Part shown: piece by piece, positions 9,282 to 15,453 of the stretch
Position numbering within the stretch: the stretch's first letter is position 1
How the letters are laid out: every line of letters begins with the position of its first letter
Made by a program: the position numbers and the translations under genes
Virus record (IMG/VR): IMGVR_UViG_3300022934_000176
Location: 1-24,307 of that record
Reading direction: 5' to 3' (one strand)
DNA from: a virus
DNA: 24,307 bases
The notes under the pieces: model-generated
Databases searched by the model: none
The model's input: only the letters and a program-made list of their open reading frames with translations
Told to the model about the DNA's origin: nothing

Positions 9282-9576
9282 CTATACGCTTTCTTAACCC
9301 TGAGTGAGATATACGCCGACCTGACTGTGTAGATAACCAAGCAGCTACTTCTCTATAACTATACTGCTTTAAGTGTTTCTTTGCAAGCTCTAATAGTTCT
9401 AATTCTTTAGAGATGGGCTTTAGCCAGTCGTCATCTTCAGGATCAATCTCATACCCGAAAGGTATCTGATGTGTTAGACGTGGGATTCGCTCCCATCTTT
9501 TTACTTTGAAGTCAGGCTTAGGCAACATCCAGTAACCTAAGCTCTCACGTTCTTTTGCTTTAGTTATCCGTATCAT
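9133..9576 (-). CDS. Helix-turn-helix packaging-region protein overlapping terL
   Basis: Starting at the ATG at 9576-9574 gives 147 residues; an upstream start at 9609 is possible but lies deeper in the terminase small gene. Residues of about 70-95 (YSYREVAAWLSTQSGRRISH) read as a resolvase-like helix-turn-helix. They are followed by a long basic helix rich in Lys, Arg and Glu. The gene overlaps the small terminase end by 17 bases and the large terminase start by 149 bases. A DNA-binding role in packaging is inferred from its position between the two terminase genes. It could be a second small-terminase component or an accessory regulator. Confidence 0.7.
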   Translation of the reverse strand: MIRITKAKERESLGYWMLPKPDFKVKRWERIPRLTHQIPFGYEIDPEDDDWLKPISKELELLELAKKHLKQYSYREVAAWLSTQSGRRISHSGLRKRIDVERKRKSLAAIKRKLTERYEKALKQYEILEKERLGYYTYEEDSGEDAA

Positions 9577-9934
9577 TACTATCTTTAGGTGGTAGAATAA
9601 ACAACCCACCTGAAGATTGCACTTCTACTCGTTCTGTTTTTACGATACCTGCACGGTCAAGTACTTCTTTTGCTGCATGCATCTTTTCTTTTACGCCTAG
9701 CTCAGTAGGGTCAACTAGAGCTTGACCAAATGCTACGGCTGCTTTAGGTCCAATACGTGACATGTATGTTTTAGTTGCATCGAAGATCTCATCTTTAAGA
9801 GCATCAACAATCAAACGGGTAGGCGTGTTGTCACTGTAACCTGCAAGCTTCTTAGCTTTAACTACGTCACCACCAGCTTCATCGAATAGTACTTCGAGAA
9901 ACTTTAGTTGGTTTTCTGTTAGATTTTTTGCCAT
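9560..9934 (-). CDS. terS: Terminase small subunit
   Basis: The best start is the ATG at 9934-9932 (MAKNLTENQLKFLEVLF), preceded by AGGAAAG, giving 124 residues. The N-terminal part with GGDVVKAKKLAGYSDN is a helix-turn-helix of the kind small terminases use to recognise the packaging site. The second half (MSRIGPKAAVAFGQALVDP, then KEKMHAAKEVLDRAGIVKTE) matches the oligomerisation region and conserved tail of phage small terminases. The family forms a ring that presents viral DNA to TerL. It lies two genes upstream of terL, which fits. Confidence 0.88.
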   Translation of the reverse strand: MAKNLTENQLKFLEVLFDEAGGDVVKAKKLAGYSDNTPTRLIVDALKDEIFDATKTYMSRIGPKAAVAFGQALVDPTELGVKEKMHAAKEVLDRAGIVKTERVEVQSSGGLFILPPKDSNDTDN

Positions 9935-10106
9935 TAGCTTTCCTGTCGATATTCTCTGCAATCTTTTTGTAGCTTGTTATTATAAGTATCCTACCTTGCT
10001 TATCGTAGGCATAATACTTACCGTCCCTTTTAACTACGTAGTTAGATATATGATAAACCCCAATACACCAAACCCTACTAATAATAAAAGACCTGATACA
10101 GTCCAA
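9879..10106 (-). CDS. Possible small protein between the membrane protein and terS genes
   Basis: The C-terminal two thirds (YVVKRDGKYYAYDKQGRIL, then ITSYKKIAENI) look like a genuine small phage protein and fill the gap 9935-10033. The open frame extends to a TTG at 10106, overlapping the upstream gene by 73 bases, and no convincing ATG or ribosome site is present. The end overlaps terS by 56 bases. The true start is uncertain and the gene could be a remnant. Function is unknown. Confidence 0.35.
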   Translation of the reverse strand: MDCIRSFIISRVWCIGVYHISNYVVKRDGKYYAYDKQGRILIITSYKKIAENIDRKANGKKSNRKPTKVSRSTIR

Positions 10107-10489
10107 GTTATTATAGCTTCTTGTAGCTCAGCTTTGCGATACTCTTGCTCTTTCTTTTGCTTTCGTATTTTAGCTTCGGTAGCTACAAGCTCATCCCAAG
10201 CTGACGGACCCATTGTAAAACTTATGTAGTCCTTTAGCTCTTTACGCATTTGCTCTGCTTTACGCTTAGCTGCAAACACTTCCATCGCTTCAGCTTCTAC
10301 AGAACCTCCTAGTGTCTTCCACCAGGGAGGGTTCTTTACTTGCTTCTCAGCTTGTCCTAAGTCAGACATATGTCCTGCCCATTTAGTTAATTGGCTAGAC
10401 ATGTCTTGCAGATCTTTACCTACTGCAAAGCCTTTCTTAAGAGCGTTAAAGGCGACAGTAGCCCCACTTATGATTGTAACTGGGTCCAT
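10034..10489 (-). CDS. Membrane-anchored protein conserved in marine phages, function unknown
   Basis: The protein has 151 residues. It begins MDPVTIISGATVAFNALKKG, continues with an alpha-helical charged middle (FAAKRKAEQMRKELKDYISF), and ends with one hydrophobic helix (residues about 128-150, IITWTVSGLLLLVGFGVLGF) as a C-terminal membrane anchor. Proteins with the same architecture and similar opening residues occur near terminase genes of marine phages, to my recollection. GAGGAGG lies just upstream of the ATG. A virion or membrane role is possible, but no catalytic motif is visible. Confidence 0.75.
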   Translation of the reverse strand: MDPVTIISGATVAFNALKKGFAVGKDLQDMSSQLTKWAGHMSDLGQAEKQVKNPPWWKTLGGSVEAEAMEVFAAKRKAEQMRKELKDYISFTMGPSAWDELVATEAKIRKQKKEQEYRKAELQEAIITWTVSGLLLLVGFGVLGFIIYLTT

Positions 10490-10516
10490 ACTGCCTCCTC
10501 AAACAAGTATAGAACA

Positions 10517-10726
10517 TTATTTACCTTCTTTTACGATACGCTTGATGTCTCCACGTCCAATACCAATATCGTTTAACTCACGGTCAGACATACGGTATAG
10601 GTGCATCTCAGCGATACGGCGGTTAGCTTCTGCTTGACGAGCTTCGATTAGTGCTTCTAGTGCACGTACAAACCAAGCTTTAATGTTATAGGCCCACTTT
10701 GATGATTCAGAAATTACTAGTTCCAT
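10517..10726 (-). CDS. DUF1127 (YjiS-like) small basic protein
   Basis: The protein has 69 residues. The C-terminal half LYRMSDRELNDIGIGRGDIK carries the DUF1127 signature (a short Arg/Leu helix, then SDREL.DIGI.R.DI). The N-terminal half is a Trp/Ala/Arg helix. DUF1127 proteins are abundant in alphaproteobacteria. In Rhodobacter, a member called CcaF1 has been described as an RNA-binding protein that affects RNA maturation. A phage copy might therefore alter host RNA metabolism, but this is inference. The gene is flanked by its own promoter-like gap and has AAGGAG before the ATG, so it may be expressed separately from the structural genes. Confidence 0.85.
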   Translation of the reverse strand: MELVISESSKWAYNIKAWFVRALEALIEARQAEANRRIAEMHLYRMSDRELNDIGIGRGDIKRIVKEGK

Positions 10727-10812
10727 TATATGTACTCCTTGTGTTTTAATGGATGTACATATAGTTATACTACAATACTGGGCCTTTTAAAATTGCTAAA
10801 TTGGAATACCCG
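10727..10812 (-). promoter_or_regulatory. Promoter candidate upstream of the DUF1127 gene
   Basis: On the minus strand TTTAAA (10791-10786) and TATAAC (10769-10764) are 16 bases apart, a fair sigma70-like pair. About 37 bases downstream the DUF1127 gene begins, after an AAGGAG site. This is one of only three sizeable gaps in the late arm, which supports a regulatory role. The elements are weak and the call is tentative. Confidence 0.4.
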
Positions 10813-11172
10813 TTACCCGACAGGAACAAATGTTTCCGTTACGGTAACTATACTATCTATATGCCCAGCGCTAGTAGGTATAAGCTGTATTTTATCACCT
10901 GGCTCTAGCACTAGATCAATGTTGTTAAACTCTAAGAAGTCTCCAGCATTTAAGCTTTTACCTTCTACAAAACCAGAAGCGTAAGTCTCTGAAGAGTCAT
11001 ACCACTTTACACTTACAGTATTCGTACTACCGCCAGAGTTATTAACAATGATGTAAGTAACTTCAGCTATACAATTAGCAGGGCAAGTATATACGTCCTC
11101 TGTTGTGGTCCCAGTGTTGTGACCCCACACAGACTTCCTACGTGCTGGCTTGCCAATGCTGAACTGAGTCAT
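10813..11172 (-). CDS. Small beta-rich protein, possible virion decoration or fibre component
   Basis: The protein has 119 residues. Alternating beta-type segments include IAEVTYIIVNNSGGSTNTVS, then LNAGDFLEFNNIDLVLEPGD. The pattern (polar strand, SGG turn, NAGD, LEPGDKIQL) is shared by small Ig-like phage proteins that decorate capsids or form tail accessory parts. The start overlaps the stop of the upstream gene (TAATG). There is no signal peptide or membrane helix. A virion location is inferred from the fold-like pattern and the late-operon position. Confidence 0.65.
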   Translation of the reverse strand: MTQFSIGKPARRKSVWGHNTGTTTEDVYTCPANCIAEVTYIIVNNSGGSTNTVSVKWYDSSETYASGFVEGKSLNAGDFLEFNNIDLVLEPGDKIQLIPTSAGHIDSIVTVTETFVPVG

Positions 11173-11540
11173 TATTTCTTCTTCTTAGTCTTAACTACGT
11201 AAGCTTCATTCACATCAGGTGTAGAGGGATCATCAGCGATGAAATGTCCATTCTCATCACGAGCACGTACAATCTCAAGATCATCTTTCTTCACTGCCTT
11301 TGCTTTAGGTGCTACTTTCTTAACTACCTTTTTAACTGCAGCTTTAGCTTTAGTAGCTAAACTCATCTCAGCTTCTTGACAGATAGCGTTTACGTTAGGG
11401 TCTTTACTTTGTACGTTACCGTAGTTGTCTTCACCTGCAGCTTGATTCCCCATAGAATCCCACACATAGCCGTGCTCATCTACACGATAACCTTTAGCTT
11501 CTAGAGCGTCTTGATACTTATGGTAATACTTCTGTGCCAT
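11172..11540 (-). CDS. Small protein with a Lys/Ala-rich central tract
   Basis: The protein has 122 residues. The N-terminal 50 residues (YHKYQDALEAKGYRVDEHGY) look folded. The middle (KAKAAVKKVVKKVAPKAKAV) is histone-H1-like, with Lys-Ala-Val repeats that could bind nucleic acid. The C-terminus is short and again Lys rich. Similar proteins occur in the late region of marine phages. It is coupled to both neighbours by TAATG overlaps. A DNA-condensing or virion-internal role is possible but unproven. Confidence 0.65.
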   Translation of the reverse strand: MAQKYYHKYQDALEAKGYRVDEHGYVWDSMGNQAAGEDNYGNVQSKDPNVNAICQEAEMSLATKAKAAVKKVVKKVAPKAKAVKKDDLEIVRARDENGHFIADDPSTPDVNEAYVVKTKKKK

Positions 11541-11773
11541 TACTTACTCGTTTTCATCATTGGACGCTCAGCAGGGTTAGATGCACCACAGTAACCGCCT
11601 TTGTTGTAGCCTTTGCGCTTCTTAGCCATGCCGCCGCCATACATCCCAGCGCCCATCATGTCTGGTTTCTTTTTTGTCATACCGCCTGCAGCCATACCTG
11701 TCTTTTGTTTTTGACAGCCTTCTTTAGCGCATTTAGCTGGAGTCTTACACCCTGGACAAGGTTTAAATTTCAT
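11540..11773 (-). CDS. Small Gly/Met/Lys-rich protein with a Cys cluster
   Basis: The start at the ATG at 11773-11771, two bases after the previous stop, gives 77 residues; a longer start at 11812 would overlap the upstream gene. The N-terminal CPGCKTPAKCAKEGC has four Cys in a zinc-finger-like arrangement. The rest is Gly/Met rich with GMAAGGM, GMYGGGM and YNKGGYCG. No enzyme motif is present. It probably accompanies the virion or assembly complex. Function is unknown. Confidence 0.6.
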   Translation of the reverse strand: MKFKPCPGCKTPAKCAKEGCQKQKTGMAAGGMTKKKPDMMGAGMYGGGMAKKRKGYNKGGYCGASNPAERPMMKTSK

Positions 11774-11775
11774 AG

Positions 11776-12057
11776 CTATGCTCTCTTTCTTCCTGATGCT
11801 GTTGTTGACCAATTAACTTTAGATGGTCCTGTCTTTTTCTGTGCCTCTTTTTTGGATATTTTTGAGGCAACTTCTTTCGGCCTACACGCTGGGTATGGGC
11901 GACTAGAGTCACTGGCTGAACTGCGCCCACATTCTTTACCTGTCTTAACGTCAGTCCATTCTTCACCAAACCACTTACCTAAGCCTCCTTTAGAAAAACC
12001 TCTACGTTGACTTTGTAATACATGTTTGCTACGTGACCTTGTTCTTTGTTGTGCCAC
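11776..12057 (-). CDS. Small basic protein conserved in marine phages
   Basis: The protein has 93 residues and starts with GTG at 12057, preceded by GGAGG at good spacing, so the start overlaps the upstream gene by 29 bases. The core FSKGGLGKWFGEEWTDVKTG followed by RPYPACRPKEVASK resembles a small domain of unknown function repeatedly seen in marine phages and giant viruses. Two Cys and many Lys/Arg suggest a compact metal- or nucleic-acid-binding protein, which is an inference. Confidence 0.65.
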   Translation of the reverse strand: MAQQRTRSRSKHVLQSQRRGFSKGGLGKWFGEEWTDVKTGKECGRSSASDSSRPYPACRPKEVASKISKKEAQKKTGPSKVNWSTTASGRKRA

Positions 12058-12316
12058 TATACTTGCCTCCAGCTTTCTTGTACTCTTTCACTACCCAAGC
12101 TGAAGCGTATGCGCTGGGCCACACGTCAAACTTTTGTTTAGCTTGTGCTACCTTGCTATTGTATAACTTCTTGTTAGTTGGAGTAGGAGTGCTACCACCT
12201 TTGCTGTAACCACTCGCATAGATTGCTTTACCTTGACGTTCAGCTGCAGCTTTAGTTTTGTAGACTTTACCAGTCTTACCCCAACGATAACCACCTGCTA
12301 CTTTTTGTACTGGCAT
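12029..12316 (-). CDS. Small basic protein with two short repeat-like domains
   Basis: The protein has 95 residues. The N-terminal half GGYRWGKTGKVYKTKAAAER and the C-terminal half KQKFDVWPSAYASAWVVKEY both match short motifs that recur in small proteins of marine phages and other large viruses. The protein is Lys/Tyr rich with no signal or membrane segment. The start is an ATG that overlaps the previous stop by one base. The role is unknown; a virion-associated nucleic-acid-binding function would fit the composition. Confidence 0.65.
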   Translation of the reverse strand: MPVQKVAGGYRWGKTGKVYKTKAAAERQGKAIYASGYSKGGSTPTPTNKKLYNSKVAQAKQKFDVWPSAYASAWVVKEYKKAGGKYSGTTKNKVT

Positions 12317-12504
12317 TATGCGCTACCACCTTCTACTTTATGACAGTGTGGTGTAGCGTAAGCACCGCCTTGTCTTATGTTTGTAGCTACTTTTCCTGAT
12401 TCCTCTAAGCAAGCCTGCTCACTGTAAAACGGTTCAGGCTTAGCTATGATCTTACACGATAGTGCCATAGGATCAAAACAAACTAGCAGTATTCCTATCC
12501 ACAT
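12316..12504 (-). CDS. Small Cys-containing protein with hydrophobic N-terminus
   Basis: The start at the ATG at 12504-12502 is one base after the upstream TGA (TGATATG) and follows AAGG, giving 62 residues; the longer frame to 12588 would overlap its neighbour. The N-terminus MWIGILLVCFDPMALSC is hydrophobic and may be a weak secretion or membrane signal. Four Cys in total suggest disulfides outside the cytoplasm. The function is not recognised. Confidence 0.6.
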   Translation of the reverse strand: MWIGILLVCFDPMALSCKIIAKPEPFYSEQACLEESGKVATNIRQGGAYATPHCHKVEGGSA

Positions 12505-12505
12505 A

Positions 12506-12790
12506 TCACCAAGCCTTACAGGACCAGTAACGTGCCGTAAACTTATCCGTTGCTGTATCACAGTTATGTCTAGCTCTGAAGCTAGCACGACGACCTGGCT
12601 GATCTTTCTTGATAGTCATGTTAGGGTCACCAAAGCGTACAATCTTTACTTGGTCACCCTTCTTAGCTAATACAGCTGACTTCTTAGATTCACCAGGAGT
12701 ACGTTTAGGTTTGTTGTACCCAGGGAATGTCTCACCACGATACTTGAGCTTTCCACTAGGTAAACGTTCTACGTCTTTAGTTGTAGCCAT
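12506..12790 (-). CDS. Small basic protein with C-terminal RARHNCD...WSCKAW motif
   Basis: The protein has 94 residues. It begins MATTKDVERLPSGKLKYRGE and ends FRARHNCDTATDKFTARYWS followed by CKAW. The C-terminal motif with two Cys, His and aromatic residues is highly characteristic of a small protein found in many marine phages, including cyanophages, to my recollection. The conserved Cys/His may bind a metal. It overlaps the upstream spanin-like gene by 14 bases. The molecular role is not known. Confidence 0.7.
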   Translation of the reverse strand: MATTKDVERLPSGKLKYRGETFPGYNKPKRTPGESKKSAVLAKKGDQVKIVRFGDPNMTIKKDQPGRRASFRARHNCDTATDKFTARYWSCKAW

Positions 12791-13160
12791 CTAGTTTCTC
12801 TTTCAATGTTTTACGCCTAAAGGGTGCAGTCACAGCGTAATATATAGCACGACCTATTTGCGTAGGGGTAGGTAGTAACCACCCAAGTAGTAACACAAGT
12901 AAAACCCAAGGAGGTATATTCGTGTTGTTAATCTTCAAAGTATCTACAGGACCAGCTTCTACTTCTTTGAGAACCTCTGTAGTTATAACGTCCCGCCCAG
13001 CGCTTGTAGTCTCTTCTTGTTCGTATGTAACTACAGCTTGCTTATTCTCTTTACCTATCTGAGCGTTACTGTTTACTGTAGGACCACCACCACCGCTAAA
13101 CAAAGGTAACCCTGTTAAGCCACAGCTAGATAATAGTAGGGTCAGGACTAGCCATCTCAT
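12777..13160 (-). CDS. Spanin-like lipoprotein with C-terminal membrane helix (u-spanin candidate)
   Basis: The protein has 127 residues. The N-terminus MRWLVLTLLLSSCG is a lipoprotein signal with the lipidated Cys at residue 13. A Ser/Gly/Glu-rich periplasmic part follows. Residues 83-98 (PPWVLLVLLLGWLLPT) form one membrane helix, and a basic tail (FRRKTLKEK) ends the protein. An outer-membrane lipid anchor plus an inner-membrane helix in one chain is the design of unimolecular spanins, which fuse the two membranes in the last step of lysis. It is coupled to the preceding gene by ATGA and lies in the lysis cassette. Assignment is by architecture only. Confidence 0.6.
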   Translation of the reverse strand: MRWLVLTLLLSSCGLTGLPLFSGGGGPTVNSNAQIGKENKQAVVTYEQEETTSAGRDVITTEVLKEVEAGPVDTLKINNTNIPPWVLLVLLLGWLLPTPTQIGRAIYYAVTAPFRRKTLKEKLDGYN

Positions 13161-13387
13161 TTTGATCTCAGGGTTTGCTCTATACTGTCTAACTTATTAA
13201 AGATAGCCTTAATAGTCTCTTTCATTTCTTTCATCTCTCTGTCGTGAGATATAGCTCTAGACTCATGCTGAGCTTGAATAACTGCAATATCTTTTTCGTT
13301 CTTGTTGACCTTGTTGTAAAGAAACCAAACAGTAACTACAATAGGTGCAACTAACCACTGCATAAATATGTCAAGTATCTCATACAT
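13157..13387 (-). CDS. Membrane-anchored coiled-coil protein of the lysis cassette
   Basis: The protein has 76 residues. One membrane helix at residues about 8-25 (FMQWLVAPIVVTVWFLYN) is followed by a charged coiled coil to the end (EKDIAVIQAQHESRAISHDR, then MKETIKAIFNKLDSIEQTL). Such a layout fits a class III-like holin, a holin antagonist or an inner-membrane spanin subunit. It lies directly between endolysin and spanin-like genes. The three options cannot be separated from sequence alone. Confidence 0.6.
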   Translation of the reverse strand: MYEILDIFMQWLVAPIVVTVWFLYNKVNKNEKDIAVIQAQHESRAISHDREMKEMKETIKAIFNKLDSIEQTLRSK

Positions 13388-13394
13388 AATACTA

Positions 13395-13868
13395 TTAGAC
13401 CATCATTTCAAAGTGCGGAGCATCTATGAAAGGTCTACGCCCTTGAGATCTACGTAAGTCAATGTATGCATTCATTGCATCTTCAGCTGTATCATCGTAG
13501 TAACGAATGTCACCCTCTGACCAAGCTGCACCCCATTTGATAGGAACCTCTAGCTCTTCAGCTGCTGTAGCCATAGCGTCACATATATTATCGTAGACAT
13601 TCAGTTCCCACGATACGTTAGAACCAAAGTACGCTACAAGGTCTACAGCGTGACTATAACCGTCACCTTGGATCAAGTGCTTACTTTTCATAGTCTGTGA
13701 CCGCCCAGAGTTATACAACTCCTTCTGCTCAGCTAAAGTTCTGACTCCGTAAGTCACACCGAAGTCTACATCTGTAAGCTCAATAGCACGTTTAACTACA
13801 GCCACAAGATCTGGGTGTACTCCATCTAGTTTATCTAAAGAGCGCTGGGATAGTTTAAACGAAGCCAT
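13395..13868 (-). CDS. Endolysin, M15-type peptidoglycan peptidase
   Basis: The protein has 157 residues. The family cuts peptide cross-bridges of the cell wall (L-alanyl-D-glutamate or D-Ala-D-Ala type) with one zinc ion. Visible motifs are the GVTYGVRTLAEQKELYNSG segment, the zinc region KHLIQGDGYSHAVDL (H64 or H73 with D76), and the C-terminal DAPHFE with H152 and an acidic residue at 149. No signal peptide is present, so release must depend on a holin. It stands second to third in the late arm and is flanked by membrane proteins of the lysis cassette. Confidence 0.88.
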   Translation of the reverse strand: MASFKLSQRSLDKLDGVHPDLVAVVKRAIELTDVDFGVTYGVRTLAEQKELYNSGRSQTMKSKHLIQGDGYSHAVDLVAYFGSNVSWELNVYDNICDAMATAAEELEVPIKWGAAWSEGDIRYYDDTAEDAMNAYIDLRRSQGRRPFIDAPHFEMMV

Positions 13869-13869
13869 G

Positions 13870-14199
13870 TTATCTCATATCCACTTTACTACTAGTCTTA
13901 GCACCCATAGGTTTACCAGCCATATAAGCTGTAGCACCCATGTATGCAGCTACAATACCTGTCTGTGCAATATAGAAAAGACCCAGTAGATCAGCTAACG
14001 CTGCTACACGAGTCTCACTAATAATGTCACTAAACAACAAACCTGTGAAGCCTATCATCATAAGCATAGCTATCCAAGCCATGCGCTTCTGAGATTGTGC
14101 TTTCTCTTCACGTAGCTCTATCTCAAGCATACGCTCTTTACGTGCTATCTCACTTTCAGTGATGACTCCATCGCCATCCATGTCGAAGTCAACTACCAT
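13870..14199 (-). CDS. EF-hand membrane protein, holin candidate
   Basis: The protein has 109 residues. Residues 6-17 (DMDGDGVITESE) are a perfect EF-hand calcium loop with ligands at positions 1, 3, 5, 9 and 12. A charged helix follows, then two membrane helices at about 41-60 and 66-92. Its position one base upstream of the endolysin gene and its membrane topology suggest the holin that releases the endolysin. The ATG overlaps the stop of the tiny upstream gene by 7 bases. Calcium control of hole formation is an attractive but untested inference. Confidence 0.65.
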   Translation of the reverse strand: MVVDFDMDGDGVITESEIARKERMLEIELREEKAQSQKRMAWIAMLMMIGFTGLLFSDIISETRVAALADLLGLFYIAQTGIVAAYMGATAYMAGKPMGAKTSSKVDMR

Positions 14200-14306
14200 A
14201 GCCAGTGATACACTTCATGTGCTACAGCTAGAGCTACAATACCTAGAATAGCTGTCTTAGGGTTTGACTTAGCACAAGTCCATACTTTCTTAAGTTTATC
14301 TACCAT
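14193..14306 (-). CDS. Tiny single-helix membrane protein at the head of the lysis cassette
   Basis: The open frame of 37 residues begins MVDKLKKVWTCAKSNPKT and has one hydrophobic helix (AILGIVALAVA) followed by HEVYHWLW. Its stop overlaps the next ATG by 7 bases, typical of coupled genes, and it fills the only gap in this part of the operon. Upstream AGAGAGAG may act as a weak ribosome site. It could be a holin partner or antiholin; the evidence is position and topology. Confidence 0.55.
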   Translation of the reverse strand: MVDKLKKVWTCAKSNPKTAILGIVALAVAHEVYHWLW

Positions 14307-14553
14307 AAGGTCTCTCTCTATCTGGATCTAACACTTCGTTATGTTTTAAGTGACCCTCTAAGTACATAGCTCTCTCTACGTGATCCAATGTGTACCACAC
14401 ACCAGTGTCTTGATAGATAGCTTGACGTACATAGAATACGTCAGACTTAGGGATGTGTACTTTCTGTAAACTACGAGGGTTATTAGAGGCTAATGCTTCG
14501 TAAAATTCTTCAATTACACTATCTGTTGCATATAGTTTTACGTCTTTTTTCAT
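14296..14553 (-). CDS. Small protein, first gene of the late arm, function unknown
   Basis: From the ATG at 14553-14551 the protein has 85 residues; a TTG three codons earlier (14562) is an alternative start. It begins MKKDVKLYATDSVIEEFYEA and contains DTGVWYTLDHVERAMYLEGH. It looks soluble and mixed alpha/beta. No family is recognised. It is the promoter-proximal gene of the minus-strand transcript that starts in the central region, so it may act earlier than the structural genes. Confidence 0.65.
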   Translation of the reverse strand: MKKDVKLYATDSVIEEFYEALASNNPRSLQKVHIPKSDVFYVRQAIYQDTGVWYTLDHVERAMYLEGHLKHNEVLDPDRERPYGR

Positions 14554-14605
14554 AACTGTCAAGTGTTAATTTCATTATGTAACTACAAATATGTTAAGAT
14601 TCCCC

Positions 14606-14860
14606 TATAGTTTAACTATAAGAGTTCTAACTTCCATAGATTACTAAGGGTAAGTATAGGTTAGTTAAACTGTGTAGTAGTTTAAACGCTTGAGTGAGGA
14701 GGAGACTAAGAGGGAGTTTAACTCTACTCTAGTTTAACTAACCTTAAGTATAACTATATAGTAGTTTTAACACTGTGTCAAGCTATATCTTTAGTTAAAC
14801 TAATTTATTTTAACTATTGTAGTTATACTATACCTAAGTCCAAACACTTATAGTTTAACT
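14606..14860. repeat. Six spaced copies of AGTT(T/A)AACT
   Basis: Exact copies lie at 14609-14617, 14663-14671, 14715-14723, 14731-14739, 14793-14801 and 14852-14860. The word is an odd palindrome (AGTT, one base, AACT). The first copy extends to a perfect 15-bp palindrome TATAGTTTAACTATA (14606-14620). Start-to-start distances are 54, 52, 16, 62 and 59 bases. Degenerate copies (AGTTTAAAC, AGTTTTAAC) lie between them. This may be an iteron array for replication initiation or a set of operator sites. Confidence 0.7.
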
Positions 14861-14880
14861 TAAGCCCCCTTACCCCCGTA

Positions 14881-14909
14881 GTTATGCACAAAAAGTAGGG
14901 GTTTGTCAA
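14881..14909 (-). promoter_or_regulatory. Leftward promoter for the late arm
   Basis: On the minus strand a perfect TTGACA (14909-14904) is followed after exactly 17 bases by CATAAC (14886-14881), which keeps the core ATAA of a -10 box. Transcription would run left through the AGTT(T/A)AACT cluster into the lysis and structural genes. The cluster lies downstream of this start, so a bound protein could block elongation or initiation. Confidence 0.55.
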
Positions 14910-15018
14910 GCAATTCTTTGTAGTTGTAACATAATGTGATAATTACGTAGCGTCACTGTAACAAAGTGAAACATTTCGTGAGATACAGTGCTAGCAAAGC
15001 TAGCTATTTACTAGAAAT

Positions 15019-15060
15019 ACAAGGGAATGTGCGGGATTATATGGGAAAACAAGGGAGTGT
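15019..15060 (+). repeat. Two direct repeats of ACAAGGGA(A/G)TGT, 30 bases apart
   Basis: Copies lie at 15019-15030 and 15049-15060. The spacing is close to three helical turns, so proteins bound to both would face the same side of the DNA. The function is unknown. Confidence 0.5.
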
Positions 15061-15370
15061 AGTACTGTTATAGTGTAACACTTAGTTTGAAAAACCAGTT
15101 CTGTGTAGGAGTACATATATACGTAACGGGATAGGGGTGGGTGGCCCATGCGCCCCCATGTTTAACGTGTGCGTGGCGTATGCGAGGCGCGAGATGGGGT
15201 GCTAAATCGTTGAAAATAAAGGGTTTTTCTAGTGATATGACATCACAAAATCACCAAAATAGCGATTCATACGGGCATATGCGACCTGTGCGCACAGATC
15301 CGCAATTCATGCATGTAAACACCTATCCCCCTAAGCGCATTGCACACACAGCACACCCCCCAGCGTTTGC

Positions 15371-15438
15371 GCATCATACGCATCACGCCAGCGCATCGCA
15401 TCACGTCATCCGCACACAGCAGCGCATCAGGCGCATCA
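15371..15438 (+). repeat. Cluster of GCATCA words in the GC-rich block
   Basis: GCATCA starts at 15371, 15380, 15398, 15424 and 15433, and GCATCG at 15393. The distances 9, 18, 26 and 9 are close to multiples of nine. Base composition here is unlike the surrounding A/T-rich control region. It could be a short iteron set or the decayed remains of a coding tandem repeat. Confidence 0.45.
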
Positions 15439-15453
15439 CGCGAGGTTTTCGAC

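Noticed and set aside
12505-12588. Longer start for the 62-residue Cys protein
   Set aside because: It would overlap the previous gene by more than 80 bases, while the ATG at 12504 is directly after the stop and has an AAGG site.
15359-15366. CCCAGCGT as another octamer copy, with ACGCTGGG near 11887 and GTGCTGGG near 7087
   Set aside because: One base differs from the exact word; only perfect matches were counted.
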